A stretch of 12,488 bases of DNA. Source: an uncultured Selenomonas sp. (GTDB taxonomy: Bacteria > Bacillota > Negativicutes > Selenomonadales > Selenomonadaceae). Both the position numbers and the translations under genes were made by a program. The notes under the pieces are model-generated. The model worked only from the letters and a program-made list of their open reading frames with translations. It made no database searches and was not told the DNA's origin. The stretch spans positions 1-12,488 of the forward strand of contig CAJPRR010000057.1 in assembly GCA_905373085.1 (NCBI GenBank), in the 5' to 3' direction. Positions 1 through 6,639 of this stretch are shown here, one piece after another. The stretch's first letter is position 1; each line of letters starts with the position of its first letter.

Positions 1-351
1 CCAACCGTGCCGCAGAAGCGGCTCGGCGATACTCCAACCGAGCGTCTTTCTGGGGTCAAAAGAATCCTCGGGCATTTGGAAAATCATCTGCATCGCGCCG
101 TACACTTCACGAAGCTCGCGCCCGCGCGTATGTGTGATGTCCTTGCCGCAAAAGGAGATGCGCCCTTCGTCCGCATCCAAAAGGCGTGCGGCGATGCGCA
201 TGGCGGTGCTCTTGCCGCAGCCACTCTGCCCGACGATGCCCAGGCACTCGCCCGCCGCAACGGCAAAGTCCACGCCGTCCAGCACGCGCCGCCGCTCTGC
301 CCCTTTGCCGAAGGACTTTACCAGCCCTTCGGCTTTCAAAATCATTTCCAC
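1..351 (-). CDS. ABC importer ATPase, second subunit (NikE/OppF/DppF-like), 3' end cut by window edge
   Basis: Second nucleotide-binding subunit of the importer encoded upstream; it would pair with the neighbouring ATPase on the cytoplasmic face of the permeases. Only the N-terminal ~117 residues are inside the window. Counting from the ATG at 345, the Walker A motif GQSGCGKST is at residues 39-47 and the Q-loop glutamine is residue 90, in FQMPEDSFDPRKTLG. That SFDPRKT stretch resembles the NPRKT segment of NikE/OppF-type subunits. The signature, Walker B and H-loop lie beyond the left edge. Start choice: AGGTGG lies 8 bases before a GTG at 351, while the in-frame ATG at 345 is 14 bases away; I chose 351, but 345 is possible. 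The gene begins 12 bases after the preceding ATPase stop, so it is co-transcribed. Family is sure; substrate is not. Confidence 0.9.
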   Translation of the reverse strand, partial: MEMILKAEGLVKSFGKGAERRRVLDGVDFAVAAGECLGIVGQSGCGKSTAMRIAARLLDADEGRISFCGKDITHTRGRELREVYGAMQMIFQMPEDSFDPRKTLGWSIAEPLLRHGW

Positions 352-363
352 GACTCATTCCAC

Positions 364-1131
364 CTACAATCTCGGCACGGCGGCGATCAGCTCCTTCGTA
401 TAGGCTTCCTTCGGATGGCGGAAGATTTCCTTCCGCGCACCTTGTTCCACCATCTCCCCGCGCCGCAGGATGAGAATGTGATCCGCCATGTGATACGCCA
501 GCCCCATGTGGTGCGTGACCAGCAGCATCGCGACGCCCGTGCGTCGGCGAAGCGCCATGAGCTCCTTCGCCACGCGCACCTGCGTCAGCGCGTCGAGCGC
601 CGAAGTCGGCTCGTCCGCCAAGATGAGCTTCGGCTGCAGGAGCATCGCGGCGGCGATGCCTGCGCGCTGCGCCATGCCGCCCGACAGGCGGAACGGGTAC
701 TCATCAAGCACCATGCGCGGAAGCTGCATCTGCGCCATCAGCGCCTCGGCTCGTTCGCGAAACTCAGCATAGCTCCACGCCCTATGGGCGCATACGCTCT
801 CATAGAGCTGACTGCCGATCGTGCGTACGGGGCAGAAGGAGGCGCCTGCATTTTGAAAAACCATCGCGATTTCCTCGCCTGCGAGTTTTCGCCGTGCATC
901 TTTGGCAAGTCGCAGGACATCCATCCCTTCCCAAAGGATTTCTCCCGCGCAGACGCCCGCATCCAAGATGCCCATGACCGCCCGCAGAATCGTACTCTTG
1001 CCGCTGCCCGACTCCCCCGCCAAGACGAGAATCTCCCCGCGATGCAGGCAGAAATTCACGCCGTGCACCGCCTGCTTTTCGCCGTACGAAATCGCGAGAT
1101 TCCGCACGGCGAGAAGCGGCGTATCACTCAC
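364..1131 (-). CDS. ABC importer ATPase, first subunit (NikD/DppD/OppD-like)
   Basis: Cytoplasmic ATPase of a nickel/peptide/opine-type ABC importer, 255 residues. All the motifs of an active ATPase are visible: Walker A GESGSGKST at 39-47, Q-loop Q93, signature LSGGM at 149-153, Walker B LILADEP at 169-175 with catalytic E174, and switch histidine H207. The length is that of NikD (about 250) rather than OppD/DppD (about 320-330). The long C-terminal extension that in OppD/DppD carries an iron-sulfur cysteine motif is therefore absent, which leans towards the NikD group. It starts with GTG, whose bases overlap the stop of the binding-protein gene (GTGA, 4-base overlap), implying translational coupling. 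The second ATPase follows after 12 bases. Family certain; the transported ligand is inferred only loosely. Confidence 0.93.
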   Translation of the reverse strand: MSDTPLLAVRNLAISYGEKQAVHGVNFCLHRGEILVLAGESGSGKSTILRAVMGILDAGVCAGEILWEGMDVLRLAKDARRKLAGEEIAMVFQNAGASFCPVRTIGSQLYESVCAHRAWSYAEFRERAEALMAQMQLPRMVLDEYPFRLSGGMAQRAGIAAAMLLQPKLILADEPTSALDALTQVRVAKELMALRRRTGVAMLLVTHHMGLAYHMADHILILRRGEMVEQGARKEIFRHPKEAYTKELIAAVPRL

Positions 1132-2678
1132 GATTTCTTCTCCATCTCCGCACTGACTTCATAGTAATCGGACGGATGCGCCTTGAGGCCTTCGATGCCC
1201 GGTTTCATCACGAGACTCATGCGCAGATGCGATGCGTAGAGAACCGCGCAGTCGTCCAAGACCTGCTGCTCCATAGCGACGGCGAGCGCGGCGCGCGCTT
1301 CGGCGCCGTAGGTGTTGTGCAGCTTGGCGGCGAGCTCTTCCACCTGCGGGCTGTAGTAAAAGCCGCTGTTATCGACGGCATCCTTGAGGAGATTGCCCGT
1401 GAAATAGTATTCGGGATCGCCCGTCGGCGCCGCTACGAGCGCTTTGGCGAATACATCGTAATCGCCGCTCTTCAAGAACGACTTGTAGCTATCCGTCGAA
1501 TTGACATTCAGCTTGACGCCGATCTTCTTGAGATTCGCCTGCAGCGATTCGGCGAGGATCGGCAGCTCTTGGCGCGACGGATACGTCAGATAGCGAAGCT
1601 CCAAATTCTTGCCGCCCTTATCCACATAACCGTCGCCGTCCGTATCCTCGTAGCCGGCTTCCTTCAAGAGCGCCTTCGCCCCCTCCAAGTCGTAAGCAGC
1701 CGCCCGCACGGCATCACCGCCGAAAGGCATGCTCTTGGGGAACGGGCCGACCGCAGGCGTACCGTTGCCCTTCAGCAGTACCTTGCAGAAGTTCTCCTTA
1801 TCGAGCGCCATAGAAATCGCCCGACGCACGCGCACATCCTGCAGCTCGGGCGTCTTGTAGTTGAACGCCGCCTGATAGACGCGCGACGTATCGGCTTGGC
1901 TGATCTTGTACTTCGCGCTGTCCTTTTGGAAAAGCTCCAAACTCGCATAGGGCAGTCCCTGCGCGGCATCCAGCTCGCCGCTCTGCATCGCCATCGTCAG
2001 CGTATCGCCGTCGGCAATGCTCTTGACGATGATCTTGTCGAGCTTCGGCTTGACAGCGCCCCAATACTTCTCATTTTTCGAAAGCTCCATTTCGGTATCC
2101 GTGACCTTCTGCGCCACATACGGGCCGGTACCGACGACGATGCGATCCTTTTCTCCCGCCTCCATGTCAATGATGCAGGCATAGGGATCTGCCAATGCGT
2201 TGATGAGCGTCGGCATCTTCTCGCTCGATACGAGGGTGACAGTCTGTCCATCCGCCGTGATGGACTTGAGCTTCAGATTCTTCGGTGCGCGGTCATGCTT
2301 CGCCACGAGATCTTCCAAGCACGCCTTGACCGCCTCGCCCGTCATCTTCTTGCCGTTGGAAAACACGACATCGTCGCGCAGCTTGATCTTCATCGTATAT
2401 TCATCGACCTGCTCAAAACTCTCGGCGAGCCAAGGCACAGGCTCCATCTTCTCATTGAAGCGGAACAAGGTCTCGCCGATACCGTAGCGCAGGGTGCTCC
2501 AGCCGTTGTATGAAACATGCGGGTTCGTGCCCGCGTTCTCCATCGCCACGCCATACGACATCGTGCCGTAGGTAAAGACTTTCTCCCCTGCCGCCTCGTT
2601 CTTGTCCGCGCCGCAGCCCGCGAAAACCGCCGCCGCAAAAAGCCCTGCCAAAGCCGCCGCCAATCTCTTCTTATTCAT
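1128..2678 (-). CDS. extracellular substrate-binding lipoprotein of the importer (SBP family 5, NikA/DppA/OppA-like)
   Basis: Captures the ligand outside the cytoplasmic membrane and delivers it to the permeases. The 516-residue protein starts with a lipoprotein signal: basic MNKKR, a hydrophobic stretch, then lipobox FAGC with lipidated Cys22. Family-5 marks follow: NPH at 52-54, PWLAESF at 82-88, LRDDVVFSNGK at 100-110, VVGTGPY at 181-187, and DVRVRRAISMALDKENF at 281-297. Residues 345-353 form a DxDxDGxxxD-like loop (DTDGDGYVD), resembling a calcium-binding loop. Parts of the N-terminal half resemble NikA, but a nickel, metallophore or peptide ligand cannot be separated by eye. The gene sits between the permease and ATPase genes instead of first. 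Its AGGAGG lies 16 bases before ATG, longer than usual, with no better in-frame start. Its stop overlaps the next GTG. Confidence 0.92.
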   Translation of the reverse strand: MNKKRLAAALAGLFAAAVFAGCGADKNEAAGEKVFTYGTMSYGVAMENAGTNPHVSYNGWSTLRYGIGETLFRFNEKMEPVPWLAESFEQVDEYTMKIKLRDDVVFSNGKKMTGEAVKACLEDLVAKHDRAPKNLKLKSITADGQTVTLVSSEKMPTLINALADPYACIIDMEAGEKDRIVVGTGPYVAQKVTDTEMELSKNEKYWGAVKPKLDKIIVKSIADGDTLTMAMQSGELDAAQGLPYASLELFQKDSAKYKISQADTSRVYQAAFNYKTPELQDVRVRRAISMALDKENFCKVLLKGNGTPAVGPFPKSMPFGGDAVRAAAYDLEGAKALLKEAGYEDTDGDGYVDKGGKNLELRYLTYPSRQELPILAESLQANLKKIGVKLNVNSTDSYKSFLKSGDYDVFAKALVAAPTGDPEYYFTGNLLKDAVDNSGFYYSPQVEELAAKLHNTYGAEARAALAVAMEQQVLDDCAVLYASHLRMSLVMKPGIEGLKAHPSDYYEVSAEMEKKS

Positions 2679-2694
2679 CTTTATTTTTCTGTAG

Positions 2695-2700
2695 CCTCCT
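2695..2700 (-). promoter_or_regulatory. Shine-Dalgarno of the binding-protein gene, unusually far from the start
   Basis: A full AGGAGG is read on the minus strand, followed by 16 bases before the ATG at 2678. Usual spacing is about 5-10 bases. No ATG, GTG or TTG lies in frame at a better distance. The 41-base spacer that holds it is the only sizeable gap inside the importer operon, which suggests that the binding protein is translated independently of the permeases. Confidence 0.5.
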
Positions 2701-2719
2701 CTTTTTCCTACTCGTTTAC

Positions 2720-3538
2720 TTATTTACTTACTTCCTTCGGCGCCAACACGTCGCGCAGCTTGTCGCCGAACAGGTTGAACACCGCCACCGTGAGGGTGAG
2801 CGCCGCCCCCGGCGCTAAGATGACCCACGGCGTCGTCTGCAGCATGCTGCGTCCGCTGCTCATCATCGAACCCCACTCCGCCATCGGCGGCATCGCGCCG
2901 AGTCCGAGAAACGAGAGCCCGGCCAGCTCCATCGTGAGCGTGCCGAGATCGAGCGCCGCCGTGACGAGAATCGGTCCCGCGATATTCGGCAGGACGTGAT
3001 GCCGCAGCACGGCGAGAGAACTGCCGCCCGCCATGCGCGCCGCTTCCATGTACGGCAGTGCGCACAAAGAGAGCGTCAAGCCGCGCGCGATGCGTGCATA
3101 CTTCGCCCAGCCGAGGAAGGCGAGCGCCGCCGCCGCATAAAAAAGCCCGCCGCCGAAAGCGCCCGCGATTGCAAGCGCAAAGACGAGCTGCGGAAACGCG
3201 AGCAGCATATCGGCGAGCCGCATGAAAAAGGTATCGAGCCGCCCACCGCGATAGCCCGAGACCGCGCCGATCAAACTGCCCGCGCAGCTCACAAAGAGCA
3301 GCAGCGCCAGCGCCGACCCGAGCGTCGTCTGCGCCCCCACGAGGACGCGCGACAAGAGATCGCGCCCGTAGCGGTCCGTCCCCAGAAGATGCTCGGCGCT
3401 CGGCGCGAGAAGAGCCCGCTCCAAATCCTGTGCATACGGATCATGCGGCGTCAAGAGCGGCGCACAGGCGGCGACGATGAGCACGACGCCCACGGCCGCC
3501 GCGTATGGCAGCAGCGGGCGATACCTGCGCACCGTCAT
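2720..3538 (-). CDS. ABC importer permease, second subunit (NikC/DppC/OppC-like)
   Basis: Inner-membrane channel subunit, 272 residues, about six membrane segments. The first hydrophobic helix is near residues 10-30. The family-typical periplasmic segment HLLGTDRYGRDLLSRVL follows at 50-66, then the BPD-type permease domain. The cytoplasmic EAA loop, which docks the ATPases, runs from E165 (EAARMAGGS) to HVLPN at 181-185. LSFLGLG at 208-214 and the C-terminal LRDVLAP are also typical of DppC/NikC proteins. Its ATG overlaps the stop of the upstream permease by 4 bases (ATGA), so the two channel subunits are probably made in equal amounts by translational coupling. The stop is followed by further in-frame stops (TAA, then TAG four codons later). 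Family assignment is firm; substrate is open. Confidence 0.94.
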   Translation of the reverse strand: MTVRRYRPLLPYAAAVGVVLIVAACAPLLTPHDPYAQDLERALLAPSAEHLLGTDRYGRDLLSRVLVGAQTTLGSALALLLFVSCAGSLIGAVSGYRGGRLDTFFMRLADMLLAFPQLVFALAIAGAFGGGLFYAAAALAFLGWAKYARIARGLTLSLCALPYMEAARMAGGSSLAVLRHHVLPNIAGPILVTAALDLGTLTMELAGLSFLGLGAMPPMAEWGSMMSSGRSMLQTTPWVILAPGAALTLTVAVFNLFGDKLRDVLAPKEVSK

Positions 3539-4482
3539 GACGCCCCTGCCTTTTCATAGCCGACGCGCGGATCGAGCAGACGGTAAAAAATATCCGCCGC
3601 GAGATTCAGCACGACATAGATCACCGCCATCCATGCCACATACGCCTGCACCAGCGGATAGTCGCGCGCCAAGACCGCCTCGACCGCCATTTTCCCCACG
3701 CCGTCCCAAAGGAAAATCGTCTCAACGATCGCCGTGCCGCCGAGAAGTGATCCCATCGACAGCGCGAGCAGCGTGACGATGAGCACGAGCGAGCTGCGCA
3801 GCACGCTTTTCACAAGGATCGTGCGTTCCTTCACGCCGCGTGCACGTGCTCCCACGACGTACGGCTTCGCCAGCTCCTCCAAGACCACGGCGCGAATCTG
3901 GCGCGTGTACTTCGCGCCCATGGCAATCGCCAAGGTCAGCGCAGGCAGGATGACCGCACGCCCATCGCCCGCCTTCGCCAAGATCGGCAGCCACTCAAGC
4001 CGCACGGCAAAAACATAGATGAGCAAAAGCCCCACGAAAAAATTTGGCAGGGAGTTGCCGACAAATGTGCCGATGCGAATGAGAACATCTGCCTGACGAT
4101 TCTGCCGCGCCGCCGCCAAGATGCCGAGAGGCACGGCGAAAGCGAGCGTCATGAGAACGGAAGCAAGCATCAAGTATAGCGTCGCCGGCAGCTTTTCCAT
4201 GAACGTCTCCCATACCGGCTTGCCCGAGATGTACGATTTCCCCATATTCCCCGTGACAGCTCCCTTGAGCCATGCTCCGTACTGCACGAGGAACGGCTGA
4301 TCGAGGCCCAGTTCCGCACGCTTTGCCGCCTTGACCTCCTCCGTCACGCCGCCTGACTTCTCATACATCAGGTCGACGGCGTCGTCGCCCGCCAACCGCA
4401 TCGCGGCGAACGCCAAAAATGTGATGCACAAAAGCATCGGCACCATCTGCAGGAATCGTCCGATTACATAATTTTTCATCAT
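3535..4482 (-). CDS. ABC importer permease, first subunit (NikB/DppB/OppB-like)
   Basis: Inner-membrane channel subunit, 315 residues from the ATG at 4482. It has the NikB/DppB layout: an N-terminal helix, RLAGDDAVDLMY around 29-40, LGLDQPFLVQY at 58-68, GNMGKSY at 78-84, then the permease core with an EAA-type loop around 208-230 (GARARGVKERTILVKSVLR) and ETIFLWDGVG near 254-263, ending in LLDPRVGYE. Start is uncertain. The ATG at 4482 overlaps the stop of a small upstream frame (ATGA) and gives a family-like N-terminus. A GTG at 4494 has GAGAGG at a good 8-base spacing. A TTG at 4500 is too close to that ribosome site. The next permease overlaps its stop by 4 bases. First clear gene of the importer operon after the rplQ terminator. 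Confidence 0.93.
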   Translation of the reverse strand: MMKNYVIGRFLQMVPMLLCITFLAFAAMRLAGDDAVDLMYEKSGGVTEEVKAAKRAELGLDQPFLVQYGAWLKGAVTGNMGKSYISGKPVWETFMEKLPATLYLMLASVLMTLAFAVPLGILAAARQNRQADVLIRIGTFVGNSLPNFFVGLLLIYVFAVRLEWLPILAKAGDGRAVILPALTLAIAMGAKYTRQIRAVVLEELAKPYVVGARARGVKERTILVKSVLRSSLVLIVTLLALSMGSLLGGTAIVETIFLWDGVGKMAVEAVLARDYPLVQAYVAWMAVIYVVLNLAADIFYRLLDPRVGYEKAGAS

Positions 4483-4571
4483 TTTTCGTACCACTCGCAA
4501 AGCCTCTCATCTTTCCTGCACAAAACATTTCCATAGAAAATTTCCCGAAAAGATTGAGCTGCCTCCTTCAT
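4479..4571 (-). CDS. possible small open frame (30 codons) coupled to the first permease
   Basis: An ATG at 4571 opens a 30-codon frame ending in TGA at 4481-4479; this TGA overlaps the permease ATG at 4482 in the ATGA arrangement used elsewhere in the operon. The peptide begins MKEAAQSFREIFYG and ends CEWYEK. It is polar, with no membrane segment, no signal, and no family I recognise. Against it: no Shine-Dalgarno precedes the ATG, and an AAGGAGG lies just inside the frame, where it would serve no visible start. It could be a leader peptide, the tail of a lost gene, or chance. I list it because its stop fits the operon so exactly, at low confidence. Confidence 0.2.
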   Translation of the reverse strand: MKEAAQSFREIFYGNVLCRKDERLCEWYEK

Positions 4572-4576
4572 GTCAT

Positions 4577-4636
4577 AACAAAAAGCAAGGATGCGGAATC
4601 CCCCGCCTTACGGGCGGGACTCCCGTTCCTTGCTTT
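4577..4636 (-). terminator. intrinsic terminator after rplQ
   Basis: On the minus strand, 18 bases after the rplQ stop, AAAGCAAGGA (4636-4627) pairs perfectly with TCCTTGCTTT (4591-4582). Inside it CCCGCC pairs with GGCGGG around a short CGTAA loop, and the 3' arm runs into TTTTTGTT. A long GC-rich stem plus a U-run is the classic Rho-independent form. It should end the ribosomal-protein/rpoA transcript and separate it from the importer operon, which must then rely on its own promoter or on read-through. I saw no convincing -35/-10 pair in the remaining ~95 bases before the permease. Confidence 0.9.
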
Positions 4637-4654
4637 CTTGCTTTCAGTACATCT

Positions 4655-4993
4655 TCAGACAAGCTCCAAAAGCGCCATCGGCGCGGCGTCGCCGCGACGG
4701 GGGCCGAGCTTCAGGATGCGCGTGTAGCCGCCCGGACGCTCCGTGTACTTTTCCGCGATGTCGCTGAAAAGCTTCCTAACTGCTTCTTCATCGCCAATAT
4801 CGGCAATCGCCTGACGGCGGGCGGCAAGGTCGCCACGCTTTGCCAGCGTGATGAGCTTTTCCGCGAGGCTTCTGACTTCCTTCGCCTTCGCTTCCGTCGT
4901 CTCGATGCGCTCATGCTTGAAGAAGGAGGCCAGGATGCTGCGGAAGAGTGCCTTGCGGGCACTCGAATTACGCCCTAATTTTCTATAGCTCAT
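4655..4993 (-). CDS. rplQ: 50S ribosomal protein L17 (bL17)
   Basis: Large-subunit protein near the peptide exit region, 112 residues, close to the shorter Firmicutes forms (about 112-120). It begins MSYRKLGRNSSARKALFRS, a variant of the MxxRKLGRxxxHRxAxxR start of the family. It continues with the conserved HERIETTEAKAKEVRSLAEKLITLAKRGD region and ends in the GGYTRILKLGPRRGDAAPMALLEL signature of L17. GAGAGGG lies 7 bases before the ATG, and only 14 bases separate it from the rpoA stop. It is the last gene of the alpha operon here, followed at once by a strong terminator. In many Firmicutes the next genes are the ECF-transporter ATPases and truA; here an unrelated importer follows. Confidence 0.98.
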   Translation of the reverse strand: MSYRKLGRNSSARKALFRSILASFFKHERIETTEAKAKEVRSLAEKLITLAKRGDLAARRQAIADIGDEEAVRKLFSDIAEKYTERPGGYTRILKLGPRRGDAAPMALLELV

Positions 4994-5007
4994 GGTTTAT
5001 CCCTCTC

Positions 5008-5967
5008 TTATTCTTCTTCTTTCTTCAATGTCAAGTCGTACTCCTCGAGTTTCTTCTTGACTTCTTCCAAGGATTTCCTGCCGAGGTTCCTGACCTTCAT
5101 CATGTCCTCTTCCGTCTTTGAGACGAGATCGGCGACCGTGTTGATGTTCGCGCGCTTCAGGCAGTTGAAGGAGCGCACGGAGAGATCAAGGTCGTCAATC
5201 GTCGTTTCCAGCACCTTGGAAGCGTCCGGCTCCTCAGGCTCGGGCGGCGCGACTTCTTCCTCTTCCTCTTCTTCCGGCAGCCCCGCCATGTTCTGGAAGA
5301 GCTTGAAGTGCGAGATGAGGATGCTAGCCGCGCGGCTCACGCCCTCTTCGGGGCGGATCGAGCCATCCGTCCACACTTCGAGGATGAGCTTGTCGTAGTC
5401 GGTGACGTTGCCCACGCGCGTGTCCTGCACGGTGTAGTTGACGCGCTGAATCGGGGAAAAGATGGAGTCGATCGGAATGACGCCGATGACATGATCGGGC
5501 TTCTTGTTCTTCTCCGCCGCCACATAGCCTTTGCCACGCTCGACAGTCATTTCCATGTGCAGTTCTGCGTCCTCGTTGAGCGTCGCGATGTGAAGATCGG
5601 GGTTCAAGATCTCAACGTCGGGATCAGTGATGATGTCCGCCGCCTTGACTTCCTTCTCGCCCTCGACGTCGAGGCGAAGAAGGCGCGGCTCTTCGCTGTA
5701 CATCTTGAAGCAGAGCGACTTGAGGTTCAGTACGATGTTCGTCACATCATCGCGGACGCCCGGGATGGTGGAAAACTCGTGCAGTACGCCGTCTATGCGG
5801 ATCGAGGTGATCGCAGCGCCCGGCAGGGATGACAAGAGGATGCGCCGCAGGCTGTTGCCGAGGGTCGTGCCGTAGCCACGCTCCAAAGGCTCGCAGACGA
5901 ACTTCCCATAACGATTATCTTCGCTGATTTCCACTATCTCGATCTTTGGCTTTTCGATCTCGATCAT
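5008..5967 (-). CDS. rpoA: DNA-directed RNA polymerase alpha subunit
   Basis: Scaffold on which beta and beta' assemble, and contact point for UP elements and activators; 319 residues. The N-terminal dimerisation domain (about 1-230) includes GYGTTLGNSLRRILLSSLPG at 31-50. A very acidic linker follows at 231-250: seven consecutive glutamates, then a proline/glutamate-rich stretch. The C-terminal domain (about 252-319) keeps the DNA-binding residues R265 and N268 (VRSFNCLKR) and K298-S299 (NLGRKSL), aligning number for number with E. coli. GGAGG sits about 11 bases before the ATG. The gene lies between rpsD (60-base gap) and rplQ (14-base gap), the usual alpha-operon position. The acidic linker is the one unusual part. 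Confidence 0.99.
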   Translation of the reverse strand: MIEIEKPKIEIVEISEDNRYGKFVCEPLERGYGTTLGNSLRRILLSSLPGAAITSIRIDGVLHEFSTIPGVRDDVTNIVLNLKSLCFKMYSEEPRLLRLDVEGEKEVKAADIITDPDVEILNPDLHIATLNEDAELHMEMTVERGKGYVAAEKNKKPDHVIGVIPIDSIFSPIQRVNYTVQDTRVGNVTDYDKLILEVWTDGSIRPEEGVSRAASILISHFKLFQNMAGLPEEEEEEEVAPPEPEEPDASKVLETTIDDLDLSVRSFNCLKRANINTVADLVSKTEEDMMKVRNLGRKSLEEVKKKLEEYDLTLKKEEE

Positions 5968-6027
5968 CTGGGATAACCCTCCTCCATTGTTCTCATGCAG
6001 TCGATCATATAAAATACCGGCAAGAGA

Positions 6028-6621
6028 TTATCTGGAGTACAGCTCGACGATCGCCTGTTCGTTGACAGGGACGTCGATCTCGTCGCGGCTCGGATAGCGC
6101 GTGACCGTGCCGCTGAGTTTCGCACCGTCGGCTGCGAGCCATGCGGGAAGGTTCAGCGGCTTGTAGTTCTCAGCGAGCGTCTTGAAGAAAGCGTTCGAGC
6201 GGCTCTTCTCGTCGATCGTGATCTCATCTTCGGCACGGACGAGCGCGGACGGGATGTCGAGGCGCTTGCCGTTGACACGGATGTGACCGTGCGTCACGAG
6301 CTGGCGAGCCTGACGGCGCGTCTTAGCGAGACCGAGGCGGAAGACGACGTTGTCGATGCGGCGCTCCAGGAGGCCGAGAAGGTTCTCGCCCGTGACGCCC
6401 GGCATCGTCTTCGCCTTCTCGTAGTACTTGCGGAACTGCTTTTCCAAGACGCCATAGATGAACTTCGCCTTCTGCTTTTCCTTGAGCTGCATGCCGTACT
6501 CGCTGACCTTGCGGGCCTGGCGGCGCGGCTGGCGCTTGGACTGGCGGCTGATGCCGACCATGCCCGGCTCGATGCCGAGCGAGCGGCACCGCTTGAGGGT
6601 TGCGGATCTGTCAATAGCCAT
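6028..6621 (-). CDS. rpsD: 30S ribosomal protein S4 (uS4), cysteine-poor form
   Basis: Primary 16S rRNA-binding and assembly protein of the small subunit, 197 residues (usual 200-206). The S4 RNA-binding domain is clear around residues 86-125 (ERRIDNVVFRLGLAKTRRQA, then QLVTHGHIRVNGKRLDIPS), and the C-terminus is typical. The N-terminus is not: it reads MAIDRSATLKRCRSLGIEPG in place of the common ARYxGPxxKxxRRxG start. Only one cysteine (C12) is present, so the four-cysteine zinc knuckle of some S4 proteins is absent. GGAGGTG precedes the ATG by about 10 bases. The place between rpsK and rpoA is standard. In other bacteria S4 represses translation of its own operon; no such site is visible here by eye. 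Confidence 0.98.
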   Translation of the reverse strand: MAIDRSATLKRCRSLGIEPGMVGISRQSKRQPRRQARKVSEYGMQLKEKQKAKFIYGVLEKQFRKYYEKAKTMPGVTGENLLGLLERRIDNVVFRLGLAKTRRQARQLVTHGHIRVNGKRLDIPSALVRAEDEITIDEKSRSNAFFKTLAENYKPLNLPAWLAADGAKLSGTVTRYPSRDEIDVPVNEQAIVELYSR

Positions 6622-6639
6622 ATTTCTTCTGCACCTCCA

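Noticed and set aside
7..1164. 385-codon plus-strand frame over both ATPase genes
   Set aside because: Antisense shadow of two ATPase genes that carry full motif sets; the product is rich in histidine, arginine and alanine without domain features.
1176..2513. 445-codon open frame on the plus strand opposite the binding-protein gene
   Set aside because: It is antisense to a clear lipoprotein gene, has an arginine/leucine-rich composition typical of reverse-complement shadows in GC-rich DNA, and shows no recognisable motif.
4483..4576. Promoter of the importer operon
   Set aside because: One is expected after the terminator, but I could not find a -35/-10 pair with proper spacing, so none is annotated.
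5968..6027. TATGAT in the rpsD-rpoA gap as a -10 promoter element for rpoA
   Set aside because: There is no acceptable -35 hexamer about 17 bases upstream, and AT-rich hexamers of this kind occur by chance.
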